Of a stretch of DNA of 48,604 nucleotides, positions 1-8,976 are shown in pieces (positions within the stretch are counted from its first letter, which is position 1; each line of letters begins with the position of its first letter). The stretch lies in the NCBI GenBank assembly GCA_965209105.1, contig CBDBQB010000019.1:1-48604 (forward strand), written 5' to 3'. This DNA is from JAAELZ01 sp965209105. Lineage in GTDB: Bacteria; Pseudomonadota; Gammaproteobacteria; Arenicellales; Poriferihabitantaceae. The position numbers were made by a program, and so were the translations under genes. The notes below the pieces were generated by a model. It made no database searches. It saw only the letters and a list, made by a program, of their open reading frames with translations, and was not told the origin of the DNA.

Positions 1-971
1 ATGCCTATGACTCTGTGCCGACGATGGTCAGGCGGATTAATAACACCTTTAAACGCGCCGATGAAATTCAATGGTCACGTGGCAAAAGCCCCGATGATAA
101 AGATGGCATTGACTACTTTCTGCCAATCGTGGCCGATGCAGAAGCGGGCTTTGGTGGCGTATTAAATGCTTATGAGCTCATGAAGAATATGATTGCCAGT
201 GGTGCTGCGGGCGCGCATTTCGAAGATCAACTCGCTGCGGTTAAAAAATGTGGTCACATGGGCGGCAAGGTCTTGGTACCGACCCAAGAGGCGATACAAA
301 AATTGACAGCAGCCCGACTGGCCGCGGATGTCATGGGTGTGTCAACGATTGTCCTCGCACGAACAGATGCCGAGGCTGCAAACCTACTCACTTCTGACGT
401 CGATCCAAATGATCAGCCATTCTGTACGGGTGAGCGCTCGAGTGAAGGGTTTTACCGCGTTAAAAATGGCGCTGAACAAGCCATCTCGCGAGGCGTGGCT
501 TACGCACCTTATGCAGATTTAGTATGGTGTGAAACGGGTGTGCCGGATATTGGGTTTGCCAAAGAATTTGCAGAGGCGGTTCGCGCAAACAATCCAGAGC
601 AGCTGTTGGCTTATAACTGCTCGCCGTCGTTTAACTGGAAGAAAAATCTTAACGATAGCCAAATCGCCAGCTTCCAAGACGATTTAAGCGCCTTGGGCTA
701 CAAATATCAGTTTATCACCTTGGCCGGCATTCATAATCTTTGGTACAACATGTTCGATCTTGCGCATGAGTACGCACAAGGTGAAGGCATGAAGCATTAT
801 GTCGATAAAGTCCAAGAACCCGAATTTGCTGCGGCCGAAAAAGGTTACACCTTTGTCGCCCATCAGCAAGAAGTCGGTGCGGGGTATTTTGATGACGTCA
901 CCACGGTTATCCAAGGCGGTGAATCGTCGGTGACAGCGCTCAAGGGCTCTACTGAGGAAGATCAGTTTTAG
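1..971 (+). CDS. aceA: Isocitrate lyase, C-terminal part (5' end outside window)
   Basis: Isocitrate lyase splits isocitrate into succinate and glyoxylate, the first step of the glyoxylate shunt used for growth on acetate or fatty acids. The reading frame is already open at base 3 (AYDSVPTMVRR), so the N terminus lies before the window. The active-site signature KKCGHMGGK with its catalytic cysteine is present, as are the ADAEAGFGG metal/substrate loop, the NCSPSFNW motif and the C-terminal STEEDQF tail typical of the E. coli-type enzyme. The aceK gene follows in the same direction, so the two probably form an aceA-aceK operon. No malate synthase gene lies between them; it could be upstream of the window. 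Confidence 0.96.
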   Translation, partial: AYDSVPTMVRRINNTFKRADEIQWSRGKSPDDKDGIDYFLPIVADAEAGFGGVLNAYELMKNMIASGAAGAHFEDQLAAVKKCGHMGGKVLVPTQEAIQKLTAARLAADVMGVSTIVLARTDAEAANLLTSDVDPNDQPFCTGERSSEGFYRVKNGAEQAISRGVAYAPYADLVWCETGVPDIGFAKEFAEAVRANNPEQLLAYNCSPSFNWKKNLNDSQIASFQDDLSALGYKYQFITLAGIHNLWYNMFDLAHEYAQGEGMKHYVDKVQEPEFAAAEKGYTFVAHQQEVGAGYFDDVTTVIQGGESSVTALKGSTEEDQF

Positions 972-1040
972 CATAGAGAGCTTGCACTTTTGGGGCGTGC
1001 AGTTTACAAGGTAAGCTGCATAACTATCCAATTGAAACGC

Positions 1041-2768
1041 TTGAATAAAGCCCCAGAATCACTGCGCATTGCCCAAACCATTCTCGATGGTTTTGATCGG
1101 CATTTTGCCCTATTCAGCGATCTCACCGAAGCTGCGAAGCAGCGCTTTGAGGACGCAGATTGGGACGGAGACAACGCAGCGAGGGTCGAACGTATCGCCT
1201 ATTACGATACCCGTGTTGAAGAAGCGGTGTACGAGCTACACCAGCACTTCAGGCTGCACTATCCAGACGCAGATCTATGGAAGGCTATCAAATTACGGTA
1301 CTTGGGCCTGCTGTACGCGCATAAGCAACCTGATCTTGCAGAGAGTTTTTATAATTCCGTCTTTTGCAAGCTGTTCCATCGTCGTTACTATGACAACGCG
1401 CATATCTTCGTCCGCCCCGGCCTTTCGACTGATCAAATCGACATGGAAGATCCGGTGTACCGGAGTTATTCCCCGAGCACCCATGGCGCCTACCCTATCC
1501 TTAAAAAGATACTTAACTCTTTTGACTTTAGATTGGACTGGCAAGACATCGAACGCGATACAGAAAGATTGCTTGAAGCCTTCGAACCCACCCTTAATTG
1601 CGCTGAAGGTGGGAATCAACCTTGTCAGATGCAAGTCGCCAATGCCCTATTTTTTAGAAATAAGGCCGCCTATATTGTCGGCCGAACACAGTATTTAGGA
1701 ATCGTATCGGGATTTGTCATCCCGGTGCTGCGCAACGACAAGGCTGAGATATATGTGGATACTTTAATCACTGATACCGAAGCCCTGGCGATTATTTTCA
1801 GCTTTACGCGCGCCTATTTCATGGTCGATACAAACGCGCCCTCTGCATTGATCGATTTTTTACAAAGTTTTTTAATCAGTAAAACTCGGTCTGATTTATA
1901 CACGTCGATCGGCTTTCAGAAACAAGGTAAAACGCTCTTTTATCGAGATTTTCTCTACCACCTCTCTCACTCCTCCGATCAATTTATCATCGCACCGGGC
2001 ATCGAAGGCATGGTCATGAGCGTGTTTACCTTGCCGTCTTTTCCCTATGTATTTAAAGTCATCAAAGACGAGTTTGCCGCGCCGAAAAAACTGTCGCGTC
2101 AAGATGTAAAAGATCAGTATCAATACGTTAAAACCCATGACCGCGTCGGGCGAATGGCCGACACCTTGGAGTTTTCCCACGTTGCCTTTCCTGTCGAACG
2201 CGTCTCACCTACTTTGCTTGAGAAATTAAAGGCCGATATTGATAGCAATCTCACCATTGAAGAAAATCAAATTGTTATCCGCCATTTGTATATTGAGCGC
2301 CGTATGATTCCGCTGAATTTGTATCTAGGCATCGCCAACGATGCTGCGCTGGAGCACGCAATAATCGAATACGGCAACGCAATCAAAGACCTCATTAAAG
2401 CCAATATTTTCCCGGGGGATATGCTGCTCAAGAACTTCGGGGTCACCCGGCAGAATCGTGTTGTCTTTTATGATTACGACGAAATCGTTCCAATGAAATC
2501 GATCAACGTACGTCACATCCCACCCGCGAGAACCCCCGAACAAGAAATGGCCACCGAGCCTTGGTATCGCGTCGAGGAAAATGATTTTTTCCCTGAACAG
2601 TTCGAACACTTCGTGATGACTTACCCCAAAGTTCGAGAATTGCTTTTAAAACACCATGCGAATTTAATCGACCCAAAGTATTGGCAAGATATCGTCAGTA
2701 ATCTAGAAGATGGCGTGAGGGCAGATGTGTTTCCTTATTCTAGTCGGGTGAGGTTTTCACAAAATTAG
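1041..2768 (+). CDS. aceK: Isocitrate dehydrogenase kinase/phosphatase AceK
   Basis: AceK phosphorylates and dephosphorylates isocitrate dehydrogenase and so sets the split of isocitrate between the TCA cycle and the glyoxylate shunt. Recognised by similarity along its whole length to the E. coli enzyme: ATP-binding APGIEGM (about residues 318-324), VFKVIKDEFA, HLYIERRMIPLN, NIFPGDML (about 455-462) and the metal-binding DYDE (about 478-481). The start is uncertain. The frame is open from base 990, but no in-frame ATG or GTG lies near the conserved N terminus. The TTG at 1041 gives an N terminus (MNKAPESLRIAQTIL) that lines up with known AceK; TTG at 1032 is the alternative. It lies downstream of aceA and is probably co-transcribed with it. 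Confidence 0.95.
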   Translation: MNKAPESLRIAQTILDGFDRHFALFSDLTEAAKQRFEDADWDGDNAARVERIAYYDTRVEEAVYELHQHFRLHYPDADLWKAIKLRYLGLLYAHKQPDLAESFYNSVFCKLFHRRYYDNAHIFVRPGLSTDQIDMEDPVYRSYSPSTHGAYPILKKILNSFDFRLDWQDIERDTERLLEAFEPTLNCAEGGNQPCQMQVANALFFRNKAAYIVGRTQYLGIVSGFVIPVLRNDKAEIYVDTLITDTEALAIIFSFTRAYFMVDTNAPSALIDFLQSFLISKTRSDLYTSIGFQKQGKTLFYRDFLYHLSHSSDQFIIAPGIEGMVMSVFTLPSFPYVFKVIKDEFAAPKKLSRQDVKDQYQYVKTHDRVGRMADTLEFSHVAFPVERVSPTLLEKLKADIDSNLTIEENQIVIRHLYIERRMIPLNLYLGIANDAALEHAIIEYGNAIKDLIKANIFPGDMLLKNFGVTRQNRVVFYDYDEIVPMKSINVRHIPPARTPEQEMATEPWYRVEENDFFPEQFEHFVMTYPKVRELLLKHHANLIDPKYWQDIVSNLEDGVRADVFPYSSRVRFSQN

Positions 2769-2775
2769 CGTCTGT

Positions 2776-2803
2776 GCTGTTGATTAACAGCTAACTTATT
2801 TTT
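2776..2803 (+). terminator. Probable terminator after aceK
   Basis: A perfect 6-bp stem GCTGTT/AACAGC with a GATT loop (2776-2791) is followed by a T-rich stretch ending in TTATTTTT. It starts 7 bases after the aceK stop and sits between the convergent 3' ends of aceK and yoeB. The T-rich side favours termination of aceK transcription. The stem is short, so this is a moderate call. Confidence 0.5.
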
Positions 2804-3062
2804 CGTAGTGATATCGGCAAGAGATAATTGAAAGTTGATTCTGTTCAACGGCATAAACCAGTCGATTGGTATCGTCTATTCTGCGAGACCAAAATCCAGA
2901 TAAATTTTCCTTCAAACGTTCTGGCTTTCCCAAACCTTCAAAGGACGTTCTTTGCGCATCCCCGATCAATTTATTTATTCGTTTCAGTGTTTTCTTGTCC
3001 TGTCCTTGCCAATAAACGTAATCTTTCCACGCTTCTGGCGTCCATGCGAGTAACTTACTCAT
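2796..3062 (-). CDS. yoeB: YoeB-type mRNA interferase toxin
   Basis: 88-residue toxin of the Txe/YoeB family (RelE superfamily), which cleaves mRNA at the ribosomal A site when not bound by YefM. Family landmarks: W-x-DY-YWQ near the N terminus (WKDYVYWQGQDKKT), FEGLGKPERLK, the LSGFWSRRI core with the catalytic Arg region, RLVYAV, and the C-terminal CRYHYEK with the essential His-Tyr. Length is normal for the family and no catalytic residue appears lost. It overlaps the upstream yefM by 8 bases, the usual translational coupling of antitoxin and toxin. Confidence 0.96.
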   Translation of the reverse strand: MSKLLAWTPEAWKDYVYWQGQDKKTLKRINKLIGDAQRTSFEGLGKPERLKENLSGFWSRRIDDTNRLVYAVEQNQLSIISCRYHYEK

Positions 3063-3309
3063 CTACTAAAGAATGTTCCTCCACCTTACCAGAACGATAT
3101 TGCCCAATGGACTTCGCTAGATGTGTTGCATTAGCGGGGCTTTTCAGTAAATGAACGGTCTCCATTAAACTGTTGAAATGATCCAAAGACATCACAACCG
3201 CATCCGCAGCATCTCTTCGTGTGATCACCGTGTAATCGGCATCCTGAACCACCAAATCCAAAACACTTTTAAGTTTGTTTCTCGCTTCTGAAAAATTAAC
3301 TATTCTCAT
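3055..3309 (-). CDS. yefM: YefM-type antitoxin
   Basis: 84-residue antitoxin of the Phd/YefM family. It binds YoeB with its C terminus and represses its own promoter with its N-terminal DNA-binding fold. The N terminus (FSEARNKLKSVLD), the TRRDAADAVVMSLDHFNSL core and the acidic C-terminal tail match the family. An AGGAG-type ribosome site (bases 3316-3322 on the complementary strand) is spaced 7 bases before the ATG. The gene precedes yoeB, as usual, and has its own promoter. Confidence 0.96.
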   Translation of the reverse strand: MRIVNFSEARNKLKSVLDLVVQDADYTVITRRDAADAVVMSLDHFNSLMETVHLLKSPANATHLAKSIGQYRSGKVEEHSLVDE

Positions 3310-3342
3310 GAACTTGCTCCTTTATGTACGATATATTGTTCA

Positions 3343-3370
3343 AGTATAACATGCCCTATTAGTTGTGCAA
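3343..3370 (-). promoter_or_regulatory. Sigma-70 promoter of yefM-yoeB
   Basis: On the minus strand, TTGCAC (-35, 3365-3370) and TATACT (-10, 3343-3348) are separated by 16 bases and lie about 35 bases before the yefM start. The region between the -10 and the ribosome site holds a CGTACA motif close to the TGTACA half-site bound by YefM in E. coli, so autoregulation there is plausible but inferred. Confidence 0.65.
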
Positions 3371-3430
3371 GTAGTTGGTTGAATTGATGACAAATTCTAG
3401 TATCCTTACTTCCAAATCCGTTTTTCGGGC

Positions 3431-3760
3431 TTAAGACGTTTCCTCGTGAGCGACTATTGGATTTTTGAACAAGCACCAGAAAAAGGGGACAATCGGCAAT
3501 AAAATGGCCCACCAGCTGTATCCTATATGACGAAGTCGCTTAATCATAATCACATGAAAATTGTACGTTATAAGTAATAATATCGGAATCACCCTTATAC
3601 CTAGTCCTTGAATCCAATTCGCATGGGCTATTAGCAGATACGCAGCAATAAAAATTAGGGCCGTTGATAGAAAAAAACCAATACGAGTAACCCTACCGTA
3701 GGGTGAAAACAGGATCTTAATAGCGTGAATCAGATGGACAGCAATCGCCTGATTAGCCAC
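3431..3760 (-). CDS. DUF805-like small inner-membrane protein
   Basis: 109-residue membrane protein with about three hydrophobic segments (near residues 27-45, 53-68 and 84-97). The arrangement FSPYGRVTRIGFF... RLRHIGYSWWAILLPIVP resembles the DUF805 family (YhaH/YhaI-like), whose function is not known. The start is a GTG lying inside the end of nuoN, overlapping it by 8 bases, so it is probably translated from the nuo mRNA by coupling. It is not a subunit of complex I in any system I know. The family assignment rests on motif appearance only. Confidence 0.7.
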   Translation of the reverse strand: MANQAIAVHLIHAIKILFSPYGRVTRIGFFLSTALIFIAAYLLIAHANWIQGLGIRVIPILLLITYNFHVIMIKRLRHIGYSWWAILLPIVPFFWCLFKNPIVAHEETS

Positions 3761-5198
3761 CCATCAAGCTTTGGGTCAAATCAATCAAACGGCCTATCCA
3801 CGGCAATATCAATATTAGGCTTAGCACATTAAATGCCAACAGCCATTTGATGGCAGGGTGATTTTGCGCCACGGGCGCATCCGTCTCGGCCTCATCAAAA
3901 TACATGGTCTTGATGATACGCAAATAATAATACGCACCGATCACTGCCAGCAGTACCGCAACAATCGCCACCCAAACCAGCTCTACTTGCACGAGACTTA
4001 GAATAACTGACATCTTGGCGAAGAAACCCGCGAACGGCGGAATCCCTGCCATGGATAGCATGAGCACCATCATCAGCACTGCCATCAAGGGGCTACGTTG
4101 CGATAAGCCTTTGTAATCTATGATGCGTTCTGATTCAGTTTGTTTGTCTGACAACAACAAAATCAACCCAAAAGCACCGACGCTCATTATGGCGTAGATC
4201 AACACGTAAAACAGGGCGGCACCATAGCCTTGTGCGGTACCGCTTAAAATACCGAACAAGAAAAAACCCATGTGCGAAATGGTTGAATACGCCAACATGC
4301 GTTTGATATTGCTTTGCGCGATGGCGACGATATTGCCCACCGCAACCGAGGCCAAGGCTAACATGACCAGCATCATCTGCCACTGGGCGTGCTCAACTTG
4401 CAAGGTATCAACCATTAAACGTATCACCATCGCAAAAGCCGCAATTTTGGGCGCGGCGGCTAGATAGACCGTGACAGAAGTAGGCGAACCTTGATAAACA
4501 TCGGGCACCCACATATGAAAAGGCACGGCGCCGAGCTTAAATGCTAGGCCGACGACGATTAAGACGATGGCGACAGACAAACCAAGATTACCGCTTTCTA
4601 ATACAGCGATGCCTTGCGCAATCTCGCTGATCTGTAACGACCCAGTCAGGCCATACAATAATGACATACCATAGAGCAATATTGCCGAGGCTAGGCCACC
4701 CAAGATAAAATACTTAATCGCCGCTTCTGAGGCCACCCGCGAATCTCGAAAGAACGCGACCATGGCATACAAGCTCAGCGAAAATAACTCCAAGCCCACA
4801 TACAAAGTCAGTAAATTGGCCGCGGAAGTCATCACCATCATGCCGACCACGCCGAACAAGCCTAAAACATAAAACTCGGTTTTAAAGTGTCCGCGCATCT
4901 GATTGTAGCGCGCACCATAGATAAAGGCGGCGGCGCTAATCACAGCAATAAAGGCTTTGACCACGGACGACATCGGGTCAAGGATAAAGGCACCATTAAA
5001 AGCCATTTGTACCTGATCGGTTTGCCCGCTGATCGCCATCATCGCGGCCAGCAATAGTGTCATCACACTCATCACGAAGGGCATGAGATTTGGGCAGCTA
5101 CTATTGTCAAACAGCCGATACATCAGTATTAAGCAAGCCATTCCCGCGATAAACATCTCGGGCAATGCAGACATTACATTCAGTGTTTCCAACATCAT
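3753..5198 (-). CDS. nuoN: NADH-quinone oxidoreductase subunit N
   Basis: Antiporter-like proton-pumping subunit in the membrane arm of respiratory complex I. The 481-residue protein is almost entirely transmembrane helices and carries the Mrp-antiporter signature, including YFILGGLASAILLYG, FKLGAVPFHMWVPDVYQG with the buried Lys, and MLAYSTISHMGFFLFG. It is the last nuo gene of the operon and overlaps nuoM by 4 bases. Length is normal for the family. Confidence 0.97.
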   Translation of the reverse strand: MMLETLNVMSALPEMFIAGMACLILMYRLFDNSSCPNLMPFVMSVMTLLLAAMMAISGQTDQVQMAFNGAFILDPMSSVVKAFIAVISAAAFIYGARYNQMRGHFKTEFYVLGLFGVVGMMVMTSAANLLTLYVGLELFSLSLYAMVAFFRDSRVASEAAIKYFILGGLASAILLYGMSLLYGLTGSLQISEIAQGIAVLESGNLGLSVAIVLIVVGLAFKLGAVPFHMWVPDVYQGSPTSVTVYLAAAPKIAAFAMVIRLMVDTLQVEHAQWQMMLVMLALASVAVGNIVAIAQSNIKRMLAYSTISHMGFFLFGILSGTAQGYGAALFYVLIYAIMSVGAFGLILLLSDKQTESERIIDYKGLSQRSPLMAVLMMVLMLSMAGIPPFAGFFAKMSVILSLVQVELVWVAIVAVLLAVIGAYYYLRIIKTMYFDEAETDAPVAQNHPAIKWLLAFNVLSLILILPWIGRLIDLTQSLMGG

Positions 5199-6673
5199 AA
5201 TTTTGACACCGCGACGTGTTCAAGTAAGTTTTCTAAAGTCACGCGCATCACATCCAATAGTGGATTCGGCCAGACGCCCACGAGAATAGTGAAGGCGGCT
5301 AAAATCCCCATAAATAGCATTTCACGACGATTAAGATCCACCAAGCCCTCTACACTTTGCTTGGTCACCGCGCCAAACATCACGCGCTTGACCATCCAAA
5401 GTGTGTACGCGGCGCCCAGAATTAGTGTTAGTGCCGCCAGCATTGCTATCCAGCCATTGACTTGGAAGGCACCGAGAATAACTAGAAATTCGCCCACAAA
5501 CCCTGAAGTGCCGGGTAAGCCCGCATTGGCCATGGCAAACAACACGGCAAAAAATGCGAATTTAGGCATCACTTGTGCAACCCCGCCATAGGCAGAAATC
5601 TCGCGTGAATGCACGCGATCATAGAGCACACCAACCGCCAAAAACATTGCGCCGGAAATGAAGCCGTGCGAAATCATTTGTATCATCGCCCCTTCTAGCG
5701 CCATCTGATTGAACAGGAAAAAGCCTAGCGTCGCGAAGCCCATATGCGAAATCGAAGAATAAGCAATGAGCTTTTTCATATCGCCTTGAACCAGCGCAAC
5801 AAAGGCAATATAGATGACCGCAATCAACGACAGCGTGATGACAATCCCTGCAAGCGCATGACTGGCATCGGGCGTAATCGGCAAATTAAAGCGCAAGAAA
5901 CCGTAGCCGCCCATCTTTAACATAATCGCTGCCAAGATGACTGAACCACCCGTCGGTGCTTCTACGTGCGCATCGGGCAGCCATGTGTGCACCGGCACCA
6001 TCGGTACCTTGACCGCAAAAGCCATAAAAAAAGCGAGGAAAATCCACTTTTGCGCACCCATGGGCAGAGCTAAGGCATGGTAATCTGCGATGGCAAAGGA
6101 ACCACCCGATTTATTGTATAAGTACAGCAAGGCGACCAACATCAACAATGAGCCGAGCAAGGTATATAAGAAGAATTTTATCGTCGCGTAGATACGATTG
6201 GGGCCACCCCAAATGCCGATGATCAGAAACATCGGTATCAACATGACTTCCCAAAATAAATAAAACAACATCGCATCTTGCGCAGCGAATACGCCGATCA
6301 TCACGCCTTCCATAATCAAGAAAGCCGCAAAATACTGCGCCACACGTTTTTGGATCACCTCCCATCCGGCGATCACCACAACGAGGGTTAACAGCGCAGT
6401 TAATAAGATGAGCGGCATCGAGATACCATCAACACCGAGATGGTATTGAATACTAAAATACGGAATCCACTCGGCTTGCTCGACGAACTGCATCGCCGCC
6501 GTCTCGGTATTGAAATTCGTCCATAGAGGGATACTCAGACCCAGCACTAAAATAGAAATGGACAAGGCCAATACGCGCGCAATTTGCGCCTCGCTGTCTC
6601 TTGAAAAGAGCAATACCGCAGCGCCGCCAAAAATAGGCAGCCAAATTAGAATACTCAGTAAAAAATCATTCAT
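5195..6673 (-). CDS. nuoM: NADH-quinone oxidoreductase subunit M
   Basis: Second antiporter-like subunit of the complex I membrane arm, involved in proton translocation. The 492-residue polytopic protein contains the diagnostic KVPMVPVHTWLPDAHVEAP motif with its conserved Lys, KLIAYSSISHMGF, and ISGAMFLAVGVLYDR. It lies 12 bases downstream of nuoL and overlaps nuoN by 4 bases. Confidence 0.97.
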   Translation of the reverse strand: MNDFLLSILIWLPIFGGAAVLLFSRDSEAQIARVLALSISILVLGLSIPLWTNFNTETAAMQFVEQAEWIPYFSIQYHLGVDGISMPLILLTALLTLVVVIAGWEVIQKRVAQYFAAFLIMEGVMIGVFAAQDAMLFYLFWEVMLIPMFLIIGIWGGPNRIYATIKFFLYTLLGSLLMLVALLYLYNKSGGSFAIADYHALALPMGAQKWIFLAFFMAFAVKVPMVPVHTWLPDAHVEAPTGGSVILAAIMLKMGGYGFLRFNLPITPDASHALAGIVITLSLIAVIYIAFVALVQGDMKKLIAYSSISHMGFATLGFFLFNQMALEGAMIQMISHGFISGAMFLAVGVLYDRVHSREISAYGGVAQVMPKFAFFAVLFAMANAGLPGTSGFVGEFLVILGAFQVNGWIAMLAALTLILGAAYTLWMVKRVMFGAVTKQSVEGLVDLNRREMLFMGILAAFTILVGVWPNPLLDVMRVTLENLLEHVAVSKL

Positions 6674-6685
6674 CGGTTTGCCTTT

Positions 6686-8674
6686 TTACAACCAGATTGC
6701 GTAAGCAATCAGTAACACCAATCCAATGATCATTGAAAAAGCATAATGGAAAATGTAGCCGGTTTGTATTTTACGTAAGGCGCCGGATGCCGCCGCCACC
6801 AGCTTTGCACTGCCATTGACCAATACGCCATCGATTAAACCCGCATCAATATATTTGGACAAAAGTTTGCCCAAGCCCACCGTGCCTTTCGCGAACACGG
6901 CTTGGTTAAACTCATCCACCCAGTATTTATTTTCCAGCGTGCGTGTAATCGGCGCAAAGCGTTGTGCGATCATCGCAGGGAGTGCCGGCATTTTTATATA
7001 ACAGAGCCATGCGAAAGCGATACCGCCGAGCGCTAACCAGAACGGTGCTGTGCTGATACCATGAATAATCGAAGAGCCAAGCAAAGCCCAGCCATGTGCG
7101 CCGTGGTGACTATGCGCCATCTCCGCCAATACATTGTGCGCGGGGGCGACAAAGATCGATTCCTTGAAATAATCACCGAATAACATGGGTTCAAAAAATA
7201 TCGCACCGGCAATGATCGATGGAATCGCCAATAATATAAGTGGCCATATCACCACACCGGGCGATTCCTTTAGGCCATGACGCGTATGCTCATCTGCGCG
7301 ACTCTTACCGTGAAAAGTCATAAAGATTAAGCGGAAGGAGTAAAACGCTGTAACGAATACGCCGATTAATACCGCCCAATACGCATAGCCAGCGCCCACG
7401 ATATGGCTGGCATGCACCGCTTCGATAATGGAATCCTTAGAGAAGAAACCCGCGAACGGCGGAATGCCTGCCAAGGCCAGAGAACCGATCACCATGGTGA
7501 TGTAGGTCACGGGCATAATGGCTTTCAAACCACCCATCTTACGCATGTCTTGCTCGTGGTGCATCGCGATGATTACCGAGCCTGCACCGAGGAACAATAG
7601 CGCTTTGAAGAAGGCGTGCGTGCCCAAATGAAAAATCGCCACAGGATAAGCCGAGGCGCCCAGCGCCACCGTCATATAACCCAGCTGAGACAATGTTGAA
7701 TACGCCACCACGCGCTTGATATCGTTTTGTACCAAGCCAATTAAAGCCATAAAAATAGCCGTTGTCGCACCCACAATCAGCACCACCGACAAAGCCGTTT
7801 CCGATAACTCAAACAGGGGCGACATGCGCGCTACCATGAAAATACCCGCTGTCACCATCGTCGCCGCGTGGATCAATGCAGAGATCGGTGTCGGTCCTTC
7901 CATTGAATCGGGTAGCCACACATGCAGGGGTACTTGCGCGGATTTGCCCATCGCGCCAACAAATAAAAGTAAGCAGATAATCGTCAGCCAAAGCATCGGG
8001 CCAAAGGGTGTGTCGACCGTTACCGTTTTGATTGAATCGGCCTGACTGAATACGGCGGCGTAGTCCAGGGAACCAAAAACATATAACACAGCGGCAATAC
8101 CGAGCAGAAATCCAAAATCACCCACTCGATTGACTAAGAAGGCTTTCATATTGGCGAAGACTGCCGTCTCGCGATCATGCCAAAAACCGATGAGTAAATA
8201 CGACACCAGCCCCACCGCTTCCCAACCGAAGAATAGCTGCAAGAAGTTATTCGACATGACCAACATCAACATCGAAAAAGTGAATAAAGAGATATAGGCA
8301 AAGAAACGCTGGTAAGCCGGATCATCGTGCATATAGCCAATCGTGTAGATATGTACCATCAAGGACACGAATGTCACCACCACCATCATGGTGGCAGTTA
8401 AGGCATCAATGAGAAAACCAATATCGAAGGACACGCCACCGCTGATTGCCCAGGTGTAGACCACGCCGTTATAGGTGTTGCCATTTTGTACGTCCATCCA
8501 GACAAACACTGACAGCACAAAAGCGATCAAAATACCCAGAATGGTGACCCAGTGCGCGCCTTTGCGGCCAATAATATGCCCTGCAAAACCCGCAATCACC
8601 GCGCCCAATAAACACACCAGCGGGATCGTTAAGTAAATGTCCTGCTGCATATTTGCCATGATTGTATTTATCAT
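6686..8674 (-). CDS. nuoL: NADH-quinone oxidoreductase subunit L
   Basis: The distal antiporter-like subunit of complex I. At 662 residues it is the longest of the three and has the C-terminal extension that forms the lateral helix running along the membrane arm. Key segments are FFGWEAVGLVSYLLIGFW, SAQVPLHVWLPDSMEGPTP with the conserved Lys/Asp area, RVVAYSTLSQLGYM and HAFFKALLFLGAGS. It overlaps nuoK by 4 bases, indicating coupled translation. Confidence 0.97.
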   Translation of the reverse strand: MINTIMANMQQDIYLTIPLVCLLGAVIAGFAGHIIGRKGAHWVTILGILIAFVLSVFVWMDVQNGNTYNGVVYTWAISGGVSFDIGFLIDALTATMMVVVTFVSLMVHIYTIGYMHDDPAYQRFFAYISLFTFSMLMLVMSNNFLQLFFGWEAVGLVSYLLIGFWHDRETAVFANMKAFLVNRVGDFGFLLGIAAVLYVFGSLDYAAVFSQADSIKTVTVDTPFGPMLWLTIICLLLFVGAMGKSAQVPLHVWLPDSMEGPTPISALIHAATMVTAGIFMVARMSPLFELSETALSVVLIVGATTAIFMALIGLVQNDIKRVVAYSTLSQLGYMTVALGASAYPVAIFHLGTHAFFKALLFLGAGSVIIAMHHEQDMRKMGGLKAIMPVTYITMVIGSLALAGIPPFAGFFSKDSIIEAVHASHIVGAGYAYWAVLIGVFVTAFYSFRLIFMTFHGKSRADEHTRHGLKESPGVVIWPLILLAIPSIIAGAIFFEPMLFGDYFKESIFVAPAHNVLAEMAHSHHGAHGWALLGSSIIHGISTAPFWLALGGIAFAWLCYIKMPALPAMIAQRFAPITRTLENKYWVDEFNQAVFAKGTVGLGKLLSKYIDAGLIDGVLVNGSAKLVAAASGALRKIQTGYIFHYAFSMIIGLVLLIAYAIWL

Positions 8675-8976
8675 CCTCTTAAGGAATCCAAATCAGTCAC
8701 GTTAATCGTGGCGCTGTTACGGAATAAAACGATCAGAATGGCCAAGCCAATCGCGGCTTCAGCCGCCGCCACCGTTAAGATAAAAAATACAAATACTTGC
8801 CCGCCCAAATCACCTAAAAATGAGGAGAAAGCGACAAAATTGATATTCACTGCGAGCAACAACAATTCAATCGACATCAGAATAATGAGCAGATTCTTTC
8901 GGTTTAGAAAAATGCCCACAATACTGAGCGCAAATAAAATAGCACTCAAAACCAAATAATGCGCCAAGGGAATCAT
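8671..8976 (-). CDS. nuoK: NADH-quinone oxidoreductase subunit K
   Basis: Small three-helix membrane subunit of complex I, 101 residues. The two buried glutamates used in proton transfer are visible in SIELLLLAVNINF and AAAEAAIGLAILI. The end RNSATINVTDLDSLRG is the usual NuoK tail. It overlaps both neighbours by 4 bases. Confidence 0.97.
   Translation of the reverse strand: MIPLAHYLVLSAILFALSIVGIFLNRKNLLIILMSIELLLLAVNINFVAFSSFLGDLGGQVFVFFILTVAAAEAAIGLAILIVLFRNSATINVTDLDSLRG

Noticed and set aside
990..1040. Extended AceK N terminus from the TTG at 990
   Set aside because: The added residues are not conserved in AceK and no ribosome site precedes that codon.
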